Positions 1 through 6,808 of a DNA stretch of 64,000 nt are shown here, piece after piece. Made by a program: the position numbers and the translations under genes. The stretch's first letter is position 1. Each line of letters opens with the position of its first letter. The stretch is taken from assembly GCA_036655355.1 (NCBI GenBank), contig JAVVQG010000006.1:62001-126000 (forward strand), given 5' to 3'. The stretch is from JAUNSR01 sp036655355 (GTDB lineage Bacteria > Bacteroidota > Bacteroidia > Bacteroidales > JAUNSR01). The notes under the pieces were generated by a model, which was not told the DNA's origin, searched no databases, and worked only from the letters and a program-made list of their open reading frames with translations.

Positions 1-616
1 TCCAACCTTCCACCGCCTTCACTTCTTCAAGGTAATCGATAACACCCGGTGAAAGGGTCGGTCCGGGCAGCACGCTGTTAACGGTTACATTTGTCCCCAC
101 ACATGTTTCTGCCAAACCTCTCGAAAGAGATAGCTGTGCGGTTTTTGTCATTGCGTAATGAAGCATCTCACCGGGAGGATTCAATGCCGATTCACTTGAT
201 ATGAAGACAACACGTCCCCAATTCTCCTCTTTCATCAATGGTAGGTAATGGCGGGTTAAGCGAATGCCACTCATTACATTCACATCAAAAAAAAGCAACC
301 AATCCTCGTCTGTAATCTGAGCGAATTCCTTCACCTCGTATATTCCCATATTATTTACTAAGATATCGACGCGTGGGTATTCTTTGATGAGTGCGCTGCA
401 ATCCTCTTTCTTGGCTAAATCTCCTGCGAAGAGATGAATCTGTCCTGTTGGGAATTCTGTTGAAAGACTTTTTTTCAATTCTGATAATTTCTCCATCGAC
501 CGGCCGCATACAATCACACGTACATTCTCTTTTAGGAGAGACTTCGCTATTTCCAAACCAATCCCGGAAGAGGAACCTGTTACAAGTGCCAATTTCCCTG
601 ATAATCCTAAATCCAT
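1..616 (-). CDS. SDR family NAD(P)-dependent oxidoreductase (partial, C-terminus beyond window)
   Basis: About 205 codons of a short-chain dehydrogenase/reductase, cut by the left edge of the window. The ATG is at 616 on the minus strand. The Rossmann glycine motif TGSSSGIG lies at residues 13-20, NNMG at 88-91, the catalytic Ser near 141, and the catalytic pair Tyr154 and Lys158 in the YxxxK arrangement. These give a classical SDR of cytosolic NAD(P)-dependent oxidoreductases. The visible part ends after the VNSVLPGPT loop, so about 50-60 residues are missing. The substrate cannot be told from sequence. It is followed upstream by a decayed GNAT gene on the same strand. Confidence 0.88.
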   Translation of the reverse strand, partial: MDLGLSGKLALVTGSSSGIGLEIAKSLLKENVRVIVCGRSMEKLSELKKSLSTEFPTGQIHLFAGDLAKKEDCSALIKEYPRVDILVNNMGIYEVKEFAQITDEDWLLFFDVNVMSGIRLTRHYLPLMKEENWGRVVFISSESALNPPGEMLHYAMTKTAQLSLSRGLAETCVGTNVTVNSVLPGPTLSPGVIDYLEEVKAVEGW

Positions 617-678
617 AAAATCAATTGTTAGGTTTAAGATAAAACAATTACAGAAACGGGGTGGTTGGTTTATTCTTG

Positions 679-1167
679 TTAATTATTTGGCTCCCCAAAA
701 ATCAAATGACAAAATTGGTCTGCCTCGCGGCTTTCTATGGCTAATCCTTCAAGTCCTTTTACTACTTTAAAAGATGGAGTCGGTGCATTTTTCTCGAATT
801 TCAGAGTCAATAATCAAAATTTTGCCGGCAATGTTTTCACCGTCTCAAAACCTTGTCCGAGCAACCATTTAGTGTCGCTCATAAATTGGAATTTTTTTGT
901 TCCTACCAATGTGAACAAACCTTTCTTTCCTTGCGATTTTGTATCATCAAGAGCCGATTGCAGCAAGACTTTGGCATGCCCTTGACCTTTGTATAGTCCC
1001 GATACTCAAAGACAGTTTACCATTAAATAGTCCGGTGCATCTACTGGAATCCATGCTTTTTTCATCTCATACCCTTCCGTGCACTTCTTGTCAGAAAAGG
1101 CAAAGCAGATATGCTCCTTGTCAATATACTCTTTTGAAAGAGTTATATATTTTGCCTCCACAATCAT
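679..1167 (-). pseudogene. decayed GNAT N-acetyltransferase (YoaP-like)
   Basis: Reading from the ATG at 1167 gives an N-terminus containing IDKEHICFAFSDKK, then KGQGHAKVLLQSALDD, then TKKFQFMSDTKWLLGQGFE. These are the recognisable blocks of a GNAT acetyltransferase of the YoaP-like group, including the acetyl-CoA loop GxGxA. Two in-frame TGA codons interrupt it (1006-1008 and 814-816). The first stands where relatives, as I recall them, have Trp in an NCFWVSG block. About 30 residues seem to be missing in frame just after the motif EMKKAW, and the C-terminal YoaP domain is absent. It ends 16 bp before the DJ-1 gene begins its stop, on the same strand. I read it as a true pseudogene. Confidence 0.7.
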
Positions 1168-1182
1168 TTTGGTTTAGCTATA

Positions 1183-1791
1183 TTAATCCATTTCAGGTGT
1201 TTCCCAAAGTCCTGTTTTGTTCATGCGATAACTTCTCTCTATTTTATTGGGAGAATCCGCCTTCAGGGCATAGAGTATCTCGCGACAAAACTCCAGAGCA
1301 GAAAATCCATTGGCAGTAACAATGTTACCACTTCTGACGGACGGTTCATTTATATAAAGGCTTTCACCCGTATAGTTTGCTCCTGCAAATTGTTTGAGGT
1401 ACTCCAATCCATTGCTGGTGTGATTCACGTTATTCAAAAAACCGTGCATTCCCAGAAAGACAGAGCCGTTACAGATTCCGCAAACCAGCTTCTTCTTTTC
1501 AATCGCATCTTTCACTAACGGAACAATAAGTTCAGCTTCGGGGGTGAACCAGCTCATCCCTCCGATTAATAGGATTCCCGCATAATCGGTAGGAATATCA
1601 TTGATTCCATAGTCAGGCAGCACTTTGAATCCGCCGATAGATACTACCGGATCTTTTGTAACTGATACAGTTTTAACTATATATTTACTCTCACTTCCTG
1701 GTTCGACACCTGCATTAAGATTTGGAGCAATATATGCCCCTTCCCAGTCGGCAAAGTTATCGAGAAGTATAAATAGAATTTCTTTTTTCAT
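1183..1791 (-). CDS. DJ-1/PfpI family protein
   Basis: A 202-residue protein of the DJ-1/PfpI (class I glutamine-amidotransferase-like) superfamily. The nucleophile-elbow cysteine is C107 in GICNGS and the partner glutamate is E17 in DWEGAY, the arrangement seen in DJ-1-type proteins. LLIGG near residue 74 is a family strand-turn. Members include deglycases/glyoxalases, proteases and amidases, so the reaction is not fixed by the sequence. The start codon overlaps the stop of the upstream small gene (TAATG), which suggests translational coupling. The broken GNAT gene follows 15 bp downstream on the same strand. Confidence 0.85.
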   Translation of the reverse strand: MKKEILFILLDNFADWEGAYIAPNLNAGVEPGSESKYIVKTVSVTKDPVVSIGGFKVLPDYGINDIPTDYAGILLIGGMSWFTPEAELIVPLVKDAIEKKKLVCGICNGSVFLGMHGFLNNVNHTSNGLEYLKQFAGANYTGESLYINEPSVRSGNIVTANGFSALEFCREILYALKADSPNKIERSYRMNKTGLWETPEMD

Positions 1792-1979
1792 TATTTTGTA
1801 TATTTATTGAAGTAATACTTCATTCTCGCCTCCTCTTGCTCTTTTGCTGAAAGCGATTTAAAGTATCCTTTCCAACCCGGACAAAAGTTTATATGCCAAC
1901 GCCATAATCGCCCCATCAAAGACTTAGGCGACTTATCATATTTTGCCCTCATAGGACAGTTTTCGCAATTATGTTCCAT
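1791..1979 (-). CDS. small conserved Cys-rich protein (62 aa)
   Basis: A 62-residue basic protein with the start region CENCPMRAKYD and a further Cys in the block INFCPGWKGYF, so three cysteines could bind a metal or form a small fold. I recognise it as a conserved small hypothetical protein of Bacteroidales but know no function. Its stop overlaps the start of the DJ-1 gene by one base, so the two are very probably one operon. It begins 11 bp after the stop of a helicase remnant. Confidence 0.65.
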   Translation of the reverse strand: MEHNCENCPMRAKYDKSPKSLMGRLWRWHINFCPGWKGYFKSLSAKEQEEARMKYYFNKYTK

Positions 1980-1990
1980 AATTTTATCTG

Positions 1991-2239
1991 TTATATTTCA
2001 ACTATTCCAATAGCCTTTAAATATCTATACGTTGAGTCATAGAACTCCCGCTTACGAGTTGGGTCTTCATGTTTTTTTTCCGTAACTACAATGATCATCC
2101 GTTGGCGTTCACGAGTAAGCAGAACACGATAGGCGTTTTTTAGATACATTTTACGTTCCTCTTTCTTGCTATTCTGCCACTTACTACCTACTGAGTATTC
2201 CGACGAAAGAGTACATCTGTTCCGGATGAAAGTGTACAT
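1991..2239 (-). pseudogene. C-terminal remnant of a DUF2075/Schlafen-group helicase
   Basis: The last 50 codons read NAYRVLLTRERQRMIIVV, then EDPTRKREFYDSTYRYLK and a short tail. This is the usual C-terminus of DUF2075 (Schlafen group 3) DNA/RNA helicase proteins, with the motif VI-like block YRVLLTR. The preceding 30 codons come from mobile-element end DNA, not from the helicase, and the ATP-binding part is absent. It is therefore a 3' stub cut by an insertion at about 2184. A full-length relative lies 600 bp upstream at 2863-5262, but that one ends in an S24 domain, so the stub is not simply a duplicate of its end. Confidence 0.65.
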
Positions 2240-2300
2240 CTCAGAAGAGTTGCAAAATTATAAACAAACGTATTAAAATTTCTTTTATTTTCTACGCATA
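2184..2300 (-). repeat. mobile-element end, inverted copy A
   Basis: The minus strand here runs from AGAGTCTATGCGTA through a pair of similar blocks (GATGTACACTTTC and GATGTACTCTTTC) to GTCGGAATACTCA. Almost the same 115 bp occurs on the plus strand at 9638-9752, at roughly 80 percent identity by eye. Internally repeated blocks are typical of IS ends that bind transposase at several sites (IS21-like ends are one example), but the family is not proven. Both copies have the same edge facing outward. Confidence 0.6.
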
Positions 2301-2508
2301 GACTCTCCTTTGTTATGTAAAGCTCTCCATAACAAAGGTGCGAGTTATAGAATGGAAAACAGAAAGAAAATTTTTAATGAGTAATAAACCTGGAAGTCTT
2401 GCTTTTATAAGCTAAAAAGTGAAGAACCGATTTTGTGGAAAAACGACGAATAGAAATTTGCTTATTAGAAATGAAAGAAATTAAAGCGCTTGCCTATTCG
2501 AGCAGTGA

Positions 2509-2748
2509 TTGAGGAATCATGTGATATCAATGCAAAGAGTGCGGATTAGGATCGGCGATATGGCTATGATGATGAAAGAGAAGTGTGTCTGTGGCGATCC
2601 AAATCCGAAATTCAAATTGGCGGGACGTGCAGGGGAAGATTTCAAGCTTGGTGGAGCCTATGTCTCCATTGATGTATTCGAGAAGGTGGTGAATGAACAT
2701 TCATCGCCTTGTTTCTTATACGCAATGTATCATATAATATACAAATAG
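2509..2748 (+). pseudogene. possible remnant of an adenylate-forming (PaaK-like) enzyme
   Basis: The 79-codon frame has only a TTG start and a stop just upstream. Its core reads RIGDMAMM, then CVCGDPNPKFKLAGRAG, then GGAYVSIDVFEKVV. This resembles the hinge and A8 region of PaaK/LuxE-type adenylate-forming enzymes (YRTGD, CxCG, GRxxD, GG). No N-terminal or C-terminal parts are present. It could be a gene scrap carried by a mobile element. The match is by eye only. Confidence 0.35.
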
Positions 2749-2777
2749 GGAGTTTTTTGTTTATTATATGATACATT
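2724..2777. repeat. 15-bp perfect inverted repeat with 24-nt loop
   Basis: AATGTATCATATAAT at 2724-2738 is the exact reverse complement of 2763-2777. It lies 86 bp beyond the 3' end of the nuclease-helicase-S24 gene and inside the tail of the adenylation-domain scrap. There is no T-tract, so it is not a standard terminator. It could be a recombination or protein-binding site. Confidence 0.55.
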
Positions 2778-2862
2778 GTTCTTTTATAGAGTGATGGGAA
2801 AAGCTCTTAAATATCACGTGAGATATCTAATTGAAGACCATCTGAAAAAAGGAAAGCGAACA

Positions 2863-5262
2863 CTAATCGGGCAGTACATTCTCTCTAATAACTCCAATGA
2901 ATTCACCAACAACGGCATAACCGTCTTCATGGTCGATAATAATATCCTCATAATCGGAGTTTATAGGTTTAAGCCGTATTATTTCATGTTGCCATTCACC
3001 GGTTTCAGGATCATATTTCTTTTCGCTGCTGTATTTTTTGATAGAGTAACAACCTTGGTTTTCCTGATCATAATGTGAAGAGTGTTGTACAAGGACGATC
3101 TTGCCATTTCTTGACCCCATCGGATACGCTTGGAAGACACAGAAATCCCCATCATTTATAAGCGGTTCCATAGAGTGCCCTGAAGCTTGTACTATAAACA
3201 TCTTATTGTTGAGTCTGCCCATTCCGGTAGCTTTCACCCACCCGAGTTCTTCAACTTGTTGGTATTCTGAAAATGCCCCACAAGCGGCACGGATTGTGTA
3301 TAAAGGGAGATAATCGACGTATTTAACATCGTCGTTTACCATCGGTTCGATTCGCGGTACAAGTTCAACGGACATTTCCGGTTCAATAGATTCTTGGATG
3401 AGATCACTTTTGAGTCGACTCTGAAAATATGCGGCCAATTCAGGATCACAGAAATAAACGTAACACCCTTTCATACCACGTGTCATTAACGTACGATAGG
3501 TGTTGCGGATAATCTCATCCGCAATTTTTTTGCCCTTTGCGGAATCAGCTGCAATTAATTTCTTTAATCCTTTGATCGAATTATCACCCGATGAACGTTT
3601 GCTGATGTCCGTAATTACATTATCACCTTGTAAGCGGAGATCCTCCCCAACGATAACACCGATATAATCGAGTTCTAGTCCTTGGCAGGTATGGATACAA
3701 CCGACTTGATTCACCGAATCCGGTGCGATAATCCAAGTGCTGCCATCATCACTGAGATTCCATTGCATCGCAAAGTTGTATTCCGGAATCACAATGTCAT
3801 TTTGAGACGGATTCTTTTTACTTTTCCAATCCCAACAATAACCCGCAACTAATCGAGCCTTATTATTTATCTTGTTTTTCTTTTCTATAGCATTTCGAAG
3901 CTCATTCGGGTCTGAGAAGATACGAAAATCATATTCACTTTGGCTGAGTTGAATATTTGCAGTTTCTCTGATCTGTAGCGAATTGTCCAGCCATGCAAGA
4001 TAGCCGTCAGAACCGTTACAACGGAATTGCGATTCAAGTTTAAGATTTACCACCTCGGCGCCGAGTTCCCGAGCCCAACGCTCTAGTTGCTTTTTGTTGC
4101 CGATATCCTTGAAATGGATTCGCTGATTGTCATCCACAAAGAAGACGCTGAATTTTGCAGCGGCCATAATTTCTTTTGCCTGATTATCGCCTTGATTTTG
4201 ATAAAGTCCACTTTTGAGATTTAAGCGATGAGCTTCATCTACGATCAAAGCATCAAATTGATTCGGTTTACTATTTATATAGGCACCCGAACCGCTAAAT
4301 AAATTGTTGATAACGGTCTTGCGATGGGTTGAGGAGAGTAATTTGACATATACCGCACGAGGAGCCGCATTTTTAGAAACGTATTGCGATAAGAGCTGTC
4401 TATTAGTTAATTCGACCAAAAGATTGATGGCTACCACACTTTTTCCGGTGCCGGGACCACCTTCAACAATTAATACTTTCTTTTTGCCTATTGTTGCTTT
4501 AGCCGCCAGTTCCAATGCCGTTTCATATACCAATTTCTGATCGTCTATCATCACAAACTCCTGATTGCCGTGTAACATAGAACTTAGTGAATCGGCAAGT
4601 TGTTTCGATGGTCGCAATCGTCCGTTCTCTATTTTGTAAAGGATATCGCGATTATCGCCGTATCTTATATATCGTTCGATAAATTCTTTCAGAATCTCTG
4701 CATCGTTTTTTAGGAACGCAGGAGCCTTTTCCAGATACTCAGCATAAAACGAATTACGAATCACAGAGTCAGGTTCGTAATTGTGAAGATAAGCACACGG
4801 TTTGAGTTGAATAGCATCTTTTTCTATTGTTTCGGAATAATTACTCATCAATTGAGCATAAGACCAAGCCTGATAGGAGGGGTGAGCCGTTTCGTGTTCA
4901 CCTCCTTGAAAATAAGTTTGAACCACACCGTCCTTATTGGTCAATTTTGCCGATTTCCATTGCTTTAATTCAATTATAACTACGTGTTCGCGACGATCGA
5001 TATCATGACCGGTAAGTATGAAATCAATCCGTTTAGAAGTAAGGGGAATCTGAAATTCGATAGAAACGCCTGCATTATCGGGTACAACACTCCGGAGTAA
5101 AAGCGTGTTCATAAATTGCATAGAGTTACGCCACGAATCTATCTCCGAAGGCGAAGTGCGTCGCCCAAGATGCTGTATGTAGGCATCATGGATTCTTGTT
5201 TCAATTACATTATGGAACACATCATCTAAGAATTCTTTCTTGGTAGCTTGATAGACGATCAT
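2863..5262 (-). CDS. nuclease - DUF2075 (Schlafen-group) helicase - S24 peptidase fusion
   Basis: This 799-residue protein has three parts. Residues 1-220 hold a PD-(D/E)XK-like nuclease core with D80 in RIDF and E98-x-K100 in IIELK. Residues 235-620 are a DUF2075/Schlafen-3 helicase with Walker A GGPGTGKS at 268-275, Walker B VDEAH at 341-345, and NTYRTLMTRGMKGC near 587-600. Residues 650-799 are a LexA/UmuD-like S24 peptidase with Ser697 in GHSM and candidate Lys742 or Lys743 in SIKKY. A Cys661-Gly662 bond in RAACGAF sits about 35 residues before the Ser, as the Cys-Gly cleavage bond does in UmuD. The ATG overlaps the TGA of the upstream MazG-like gene by 4 bp. I infer an anti-phage or DNA-damage-response effector released by autoproteolysis. 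Confidence 0.85.
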   Translation of the reverse strand: MIVYQATKKEFLDDVFHNVIETRIHDAYIQHLGRRTSPSEIDSWRNSMQFMNTLLLRSVVPDNAGVSIEFQIPLTSKRIDFILTGHDIDRREHVVIIELKQWKSAKLTNKDGVVQTYFQGGEHETAHPSYQAWSYAQLMSNYSETIEKDAIQLKPCAYLHNYEPDSVIRNSFYAEYLEKAPAFLKNDAEILKEFIERYIRYGDNRDILYKIENGRLRPSKQLADSLSSMLHGNQEFVMIDDQKLVYETALELAAKATIGKKKVLIVEGGPGTGKSVVAINLLVELTNRQLLSQYVSKNAAPRAVYVKLLSSTHRKTVINNLFSGSGAYINSKPNQFDALIVDEAHRLNLKSGLYQNQGDNQAKEIMAAAKFSVFFVDDNQRIHFKDIGNKKQLERWARELGAEVVNLKLESQFRCNGSDGYLAWLDNSLQIRETANIQLSQSEYDFRIFSDPNELRNAIEKKNKINNKARLVAGYCWDWKSKKNPSQNDIVIPEYNFAMQWNLSDDGSTWIIAPDSVNQVGCIHTCQGLELDYIGVIVGEDLRLQGDNVITDISKRSSGDNSIKGLKKLIAADSAKGKKIADEIIRNTYRTLMTRGMKGCYVYFCDPELAAYFQSRLKSDLIQESIEPEMSVELVPRIEPMVNDDVKYVDYLPLYTIRAACGAFSEYQQVEELGWVKATGMGRLNNKMFIVQASGHSMEPLINDGDFCVFQAYPMGSRNGKIVLVQHSSHYDQENQGCYSIKKYSSEKKYDPETGEWQHEIIRLKPINSDYEDIIIDHEDGYAVVGEFIGVIRENVLPD

Positions 5263-5600
5263 AGTTCATTGTATTTCTTAGAAGTCCCTTTTGCCTTATC
5301 TACCGGATATTTTTCATTATTCTTTTTGATCTTCTCGTCCATTATATCGAAGATGTCCAGTTTATGCTTTTCGGCCAACAAAACTGCATAACATAATACA
5401 TCTGCTAGTTCTTCCTTGAGACGGTCTTGGGAGATATTTTCTATTTCGTCATCTTTCTTCCATAAGAACAGTTCATTTAATTCTGAAGCTTCAAGCATTA
5501 GAGCCAAAGCCAAATTGCGGGAGTCGTGGAATTGACTCCATTCACGATCGTCTCTGAATTGGATGAGTTTTTCTGTGATTTGTTCGTATTTGGTCATCAT
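5259..5600 (-). CDS. MazG-like nucleotide pyrophosphohydrolase
   Basis: A protein of about 113 residues of the all-alpha NTP pyrophosphohydrolase group (MazG/RS21-C6/dCTPase-like). The metal-binding acidic motifs are EASELNELF and EELADVL, followed by a short helix-rich tail. Such enzymes hydrolyse (d)NTPs to (d)NMP and pyrophosphate. I prefer the tandem ATG codons at 5595-5600 because MTKYEQ begins the family-like region. An upstream ATG at 5627 would add nine residues. The stop overlaps the start of the nuclease-helicase-S24 gene (ATGA), so the two are translated as one unit. Depleting or policing nucleotides would fit a defence role, but that is inference. Confidence 0.82.
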   Translation of the reverse strand: MMTKYEQITEKLIQFRDDREWSQFHDSRNLALALMLEASELNELFLWKKDDEIENISQDRLKEELADVLCYAVLLAEKHKLDIFDIMDEKIKKNNEKYPVDKAKGTSKKYNEL

Positions 5601-5676
5601 GTATAATGTTGTGGTTAAAGTATTCAAGTCTATAATTCTTATAATTTAATCAGAAATTATGAGAATTATTGAATCC

Positions 5677-5684
5677 CAAATTTA
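5677..5684 (-). promoter_or_regulatory. candidate -7 box for the MazG-like/helicase operon
   Basis: TAAATTTG on the minus strand matches the Bacteroidota -7 consensus TAnnTTTG. Transcription would start near 5670 and leave a leader of about 70 nt. No convincing -33 box was seen. Confidence 0.35.
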
Positions 5685-5891
5685 GCCAATAATTTAGGGT
5701 GGTACAATGAATAAAATCTAAATGTGCTATGATATAGGAAGAAAAGGAAGATCACCAAGTGCATTTTATATAAATAAATGCTTGTTGCCAAACAAGTTTG
5801 CTGTGTTTGTTTTAAAGTAATTATAGGTGTGTATTATGCCGCATTTTTGAGCTCATTTTAATTCTTAATCACAAGCAATTTCACAAGCAAT

Positions 5892-5909
5892 ATCACATTA
5901 TAACGTGAT
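5892..5909. promoter_or_regulatory. HipB-type operator site 1
   Basis: ATCACATTATAACGTGAT is a near-perfect palindrome sharing the TCACA/TGTGA half-sites (here with CGTGA) of two further sites before hipB. Confidence 0.55.
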
Positions 5910-5944
5910 TATAATCCTGCTTTTAGATCCAGATCATCATCTAG

Positions 5945-5976
5945 CCTCTGAATCACAATAGAATGTGATTCAGAGG
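5945..5976. promoter_or_regulatory. HipB-type operator site 2, extended palindrome
   Basis: The half-sites CCTCTGAATCACA and TGTGATTCAGAGG are exact reverse complements separated by 6 nt. The core TCACA-N6-TGTGA is shared with site 3. The extended 13-bp arms could also form a hairpin. Confidence 0.6.
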
Positions 5977-5995
5977 TCTTTTTAGAATAATACAT

Positions 5996-6003
5996 TATAT
6001 TTG
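5996..6003 (+). promoter_or_regulatory. hipB promoter -7 box
   Basis: TATATTTG matches TAnnTTTG, 27 bp before the hipB ATG. Operator site 3 lies immediately downstream over the expected transcription start, so a bound HipB would block initiation. Confidence 0.55.
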
Positions 6004-6012
6004 TAGTGTAAA

Positions 6013-6028
6013 TCACAATATAATGTGA
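6013..6028. promoter_or_regulatory. HipB-type operator site 3
   Basis: TCACAATATAATGTGA, a palindrome with the same half-sites as sites 1 and 2, between the -7 box and the ATG at 6031. Its position fits autorepression. Confidence 0.6.
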
Positions 6029-6030
6029 AT

Positions 6031-6261
6031 ATGGATAGCCAAATAAACGTATTACGTATCACTATTGGAGAGCAGATACGACTTCGCAGAAAAGAACTCA
6101 TGATTACGCAGCCGTCCTTGGCTGACATCGCAGGGATCAGTATCAATACGCTTTACAAAATTGAGCGTGGACAAGCAAACCCAACCATTGAGGTTCTGGC
6201 CAAGATATTAGATGTGCTGGGACTCGAAATCATTGTGGATATTAAACGGCTAAATCGATAA
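6031..6261 (+). CDS. HipB-like XRE-family HTH antitoxin/regulator
   Basis: A 76-residue helix-turn-helix protein. The HTH region reads from QIRLRRKE through QPSLADIAGIS and LYKIERGQANPT, followed by LAKILDVLGLEI, the usual HipB-type end. The ATG at 6031 is chosen. A GTG at 6025 lies in frame but inside operator site 3. The gene is followed after 3 bp by the start of a wrecked hipA, so this is the surviving half of a HipBA toxin-antitoxin unit. It probably represses its own promoter through the three TCACA/TGTGA palindromes. With no toxin left, its present role may be only DNA binding. Confidence 0.85.
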   Translation: MDSQINVLRITIGEQIRLRRKELMITQPSLADIAGISINTLYKIERGQANPTIEVLAKILDVLGLEIIVDIKRLNR

Positions 6262-6264
6262 ACG

Positions 6265-6709
6265 ATGCGAAGTGCAAAAGTATACATGAAGAGAGTTGAA
6301 GCCGGAACGCTCACGGAGAATGACAATGGGAGTTATTCGTTTGAGTATGAATCGGGGTATTTTACCAATCCTTCAATGGCGGAGGTGAGCTTAACATTGC
6401 CCTTCAACCCTTGCCGCAGGGTATGAAACCGATTCTCCTATCGCTTTAAAACACCTCTTTGCCGGCAAAAAAGTATCGCATATCCTACCTATTCTCAAAC
6501 GGTGATGCCCATTTGAAGAATTTCTCTGTCATTGAAACATCAAGAGGCGATTTCCGATTGGCTCCCGCTTATGACTTGCTGACCCAATTTACACCTCAAT
6601 ATCCATTAATAGAACAACTTATAAACGCCTCTTTTCTTCAATCGGACACAAAGAAAACTTATATGGCAGCGTATCGGGAACGTAGAAATAGGCTGCAGGA
6701 TATGACTTG
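6265..6709 (+). pseudogene. shattered hipA-like Ser/Thr kinase toxin gene
   Basis: Three separated fragments of HipA are visible. The N-terminal subdomain reads from MRSAKVYMKRVEAGTLTE to SLTLPF (6265 to about 6403). A middle piece in another frame contains DSPIALKHLFAGKKVSHILP (about 6420-6490). The kinase catalytic and end region contains YLFSNGDAHLKNFSV and LAPAYDLL, then MAAYRERRNRL near 6690. The NGDAHLKN and D of PAYDLL are kinase-core residues, but the P-loop and most of the fold are deleted. Relatives are 300-430 residues; here under 150 codons remain in at least two frames. Toxin activity is very unlikely. The neighbouring hipB is intact. Confidence 0.8.
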
Positions 6710-6808
6710 AGACGTAGCCGATCTGTACGATGTGCTCATACGTCCCCTGAATATTATCCATTTGTCTCCTCCCTAAAAATAGAACACTCACACCAAACTG
6801 ATTCATTT

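Noticed and set aside
679..1167. TGA recoded as Trp or selenocysteine in the GNAT gene
   Set aside because: An internal block and the C-terminal domain are also missing, and no other gene here suggests TGA recoding.
939..1319. Plus-strand 126-codon open frame
   Set aside because: It overlaps the GNAT remnant and the DJ-1 gene on the other strand and shows no family resemblance.
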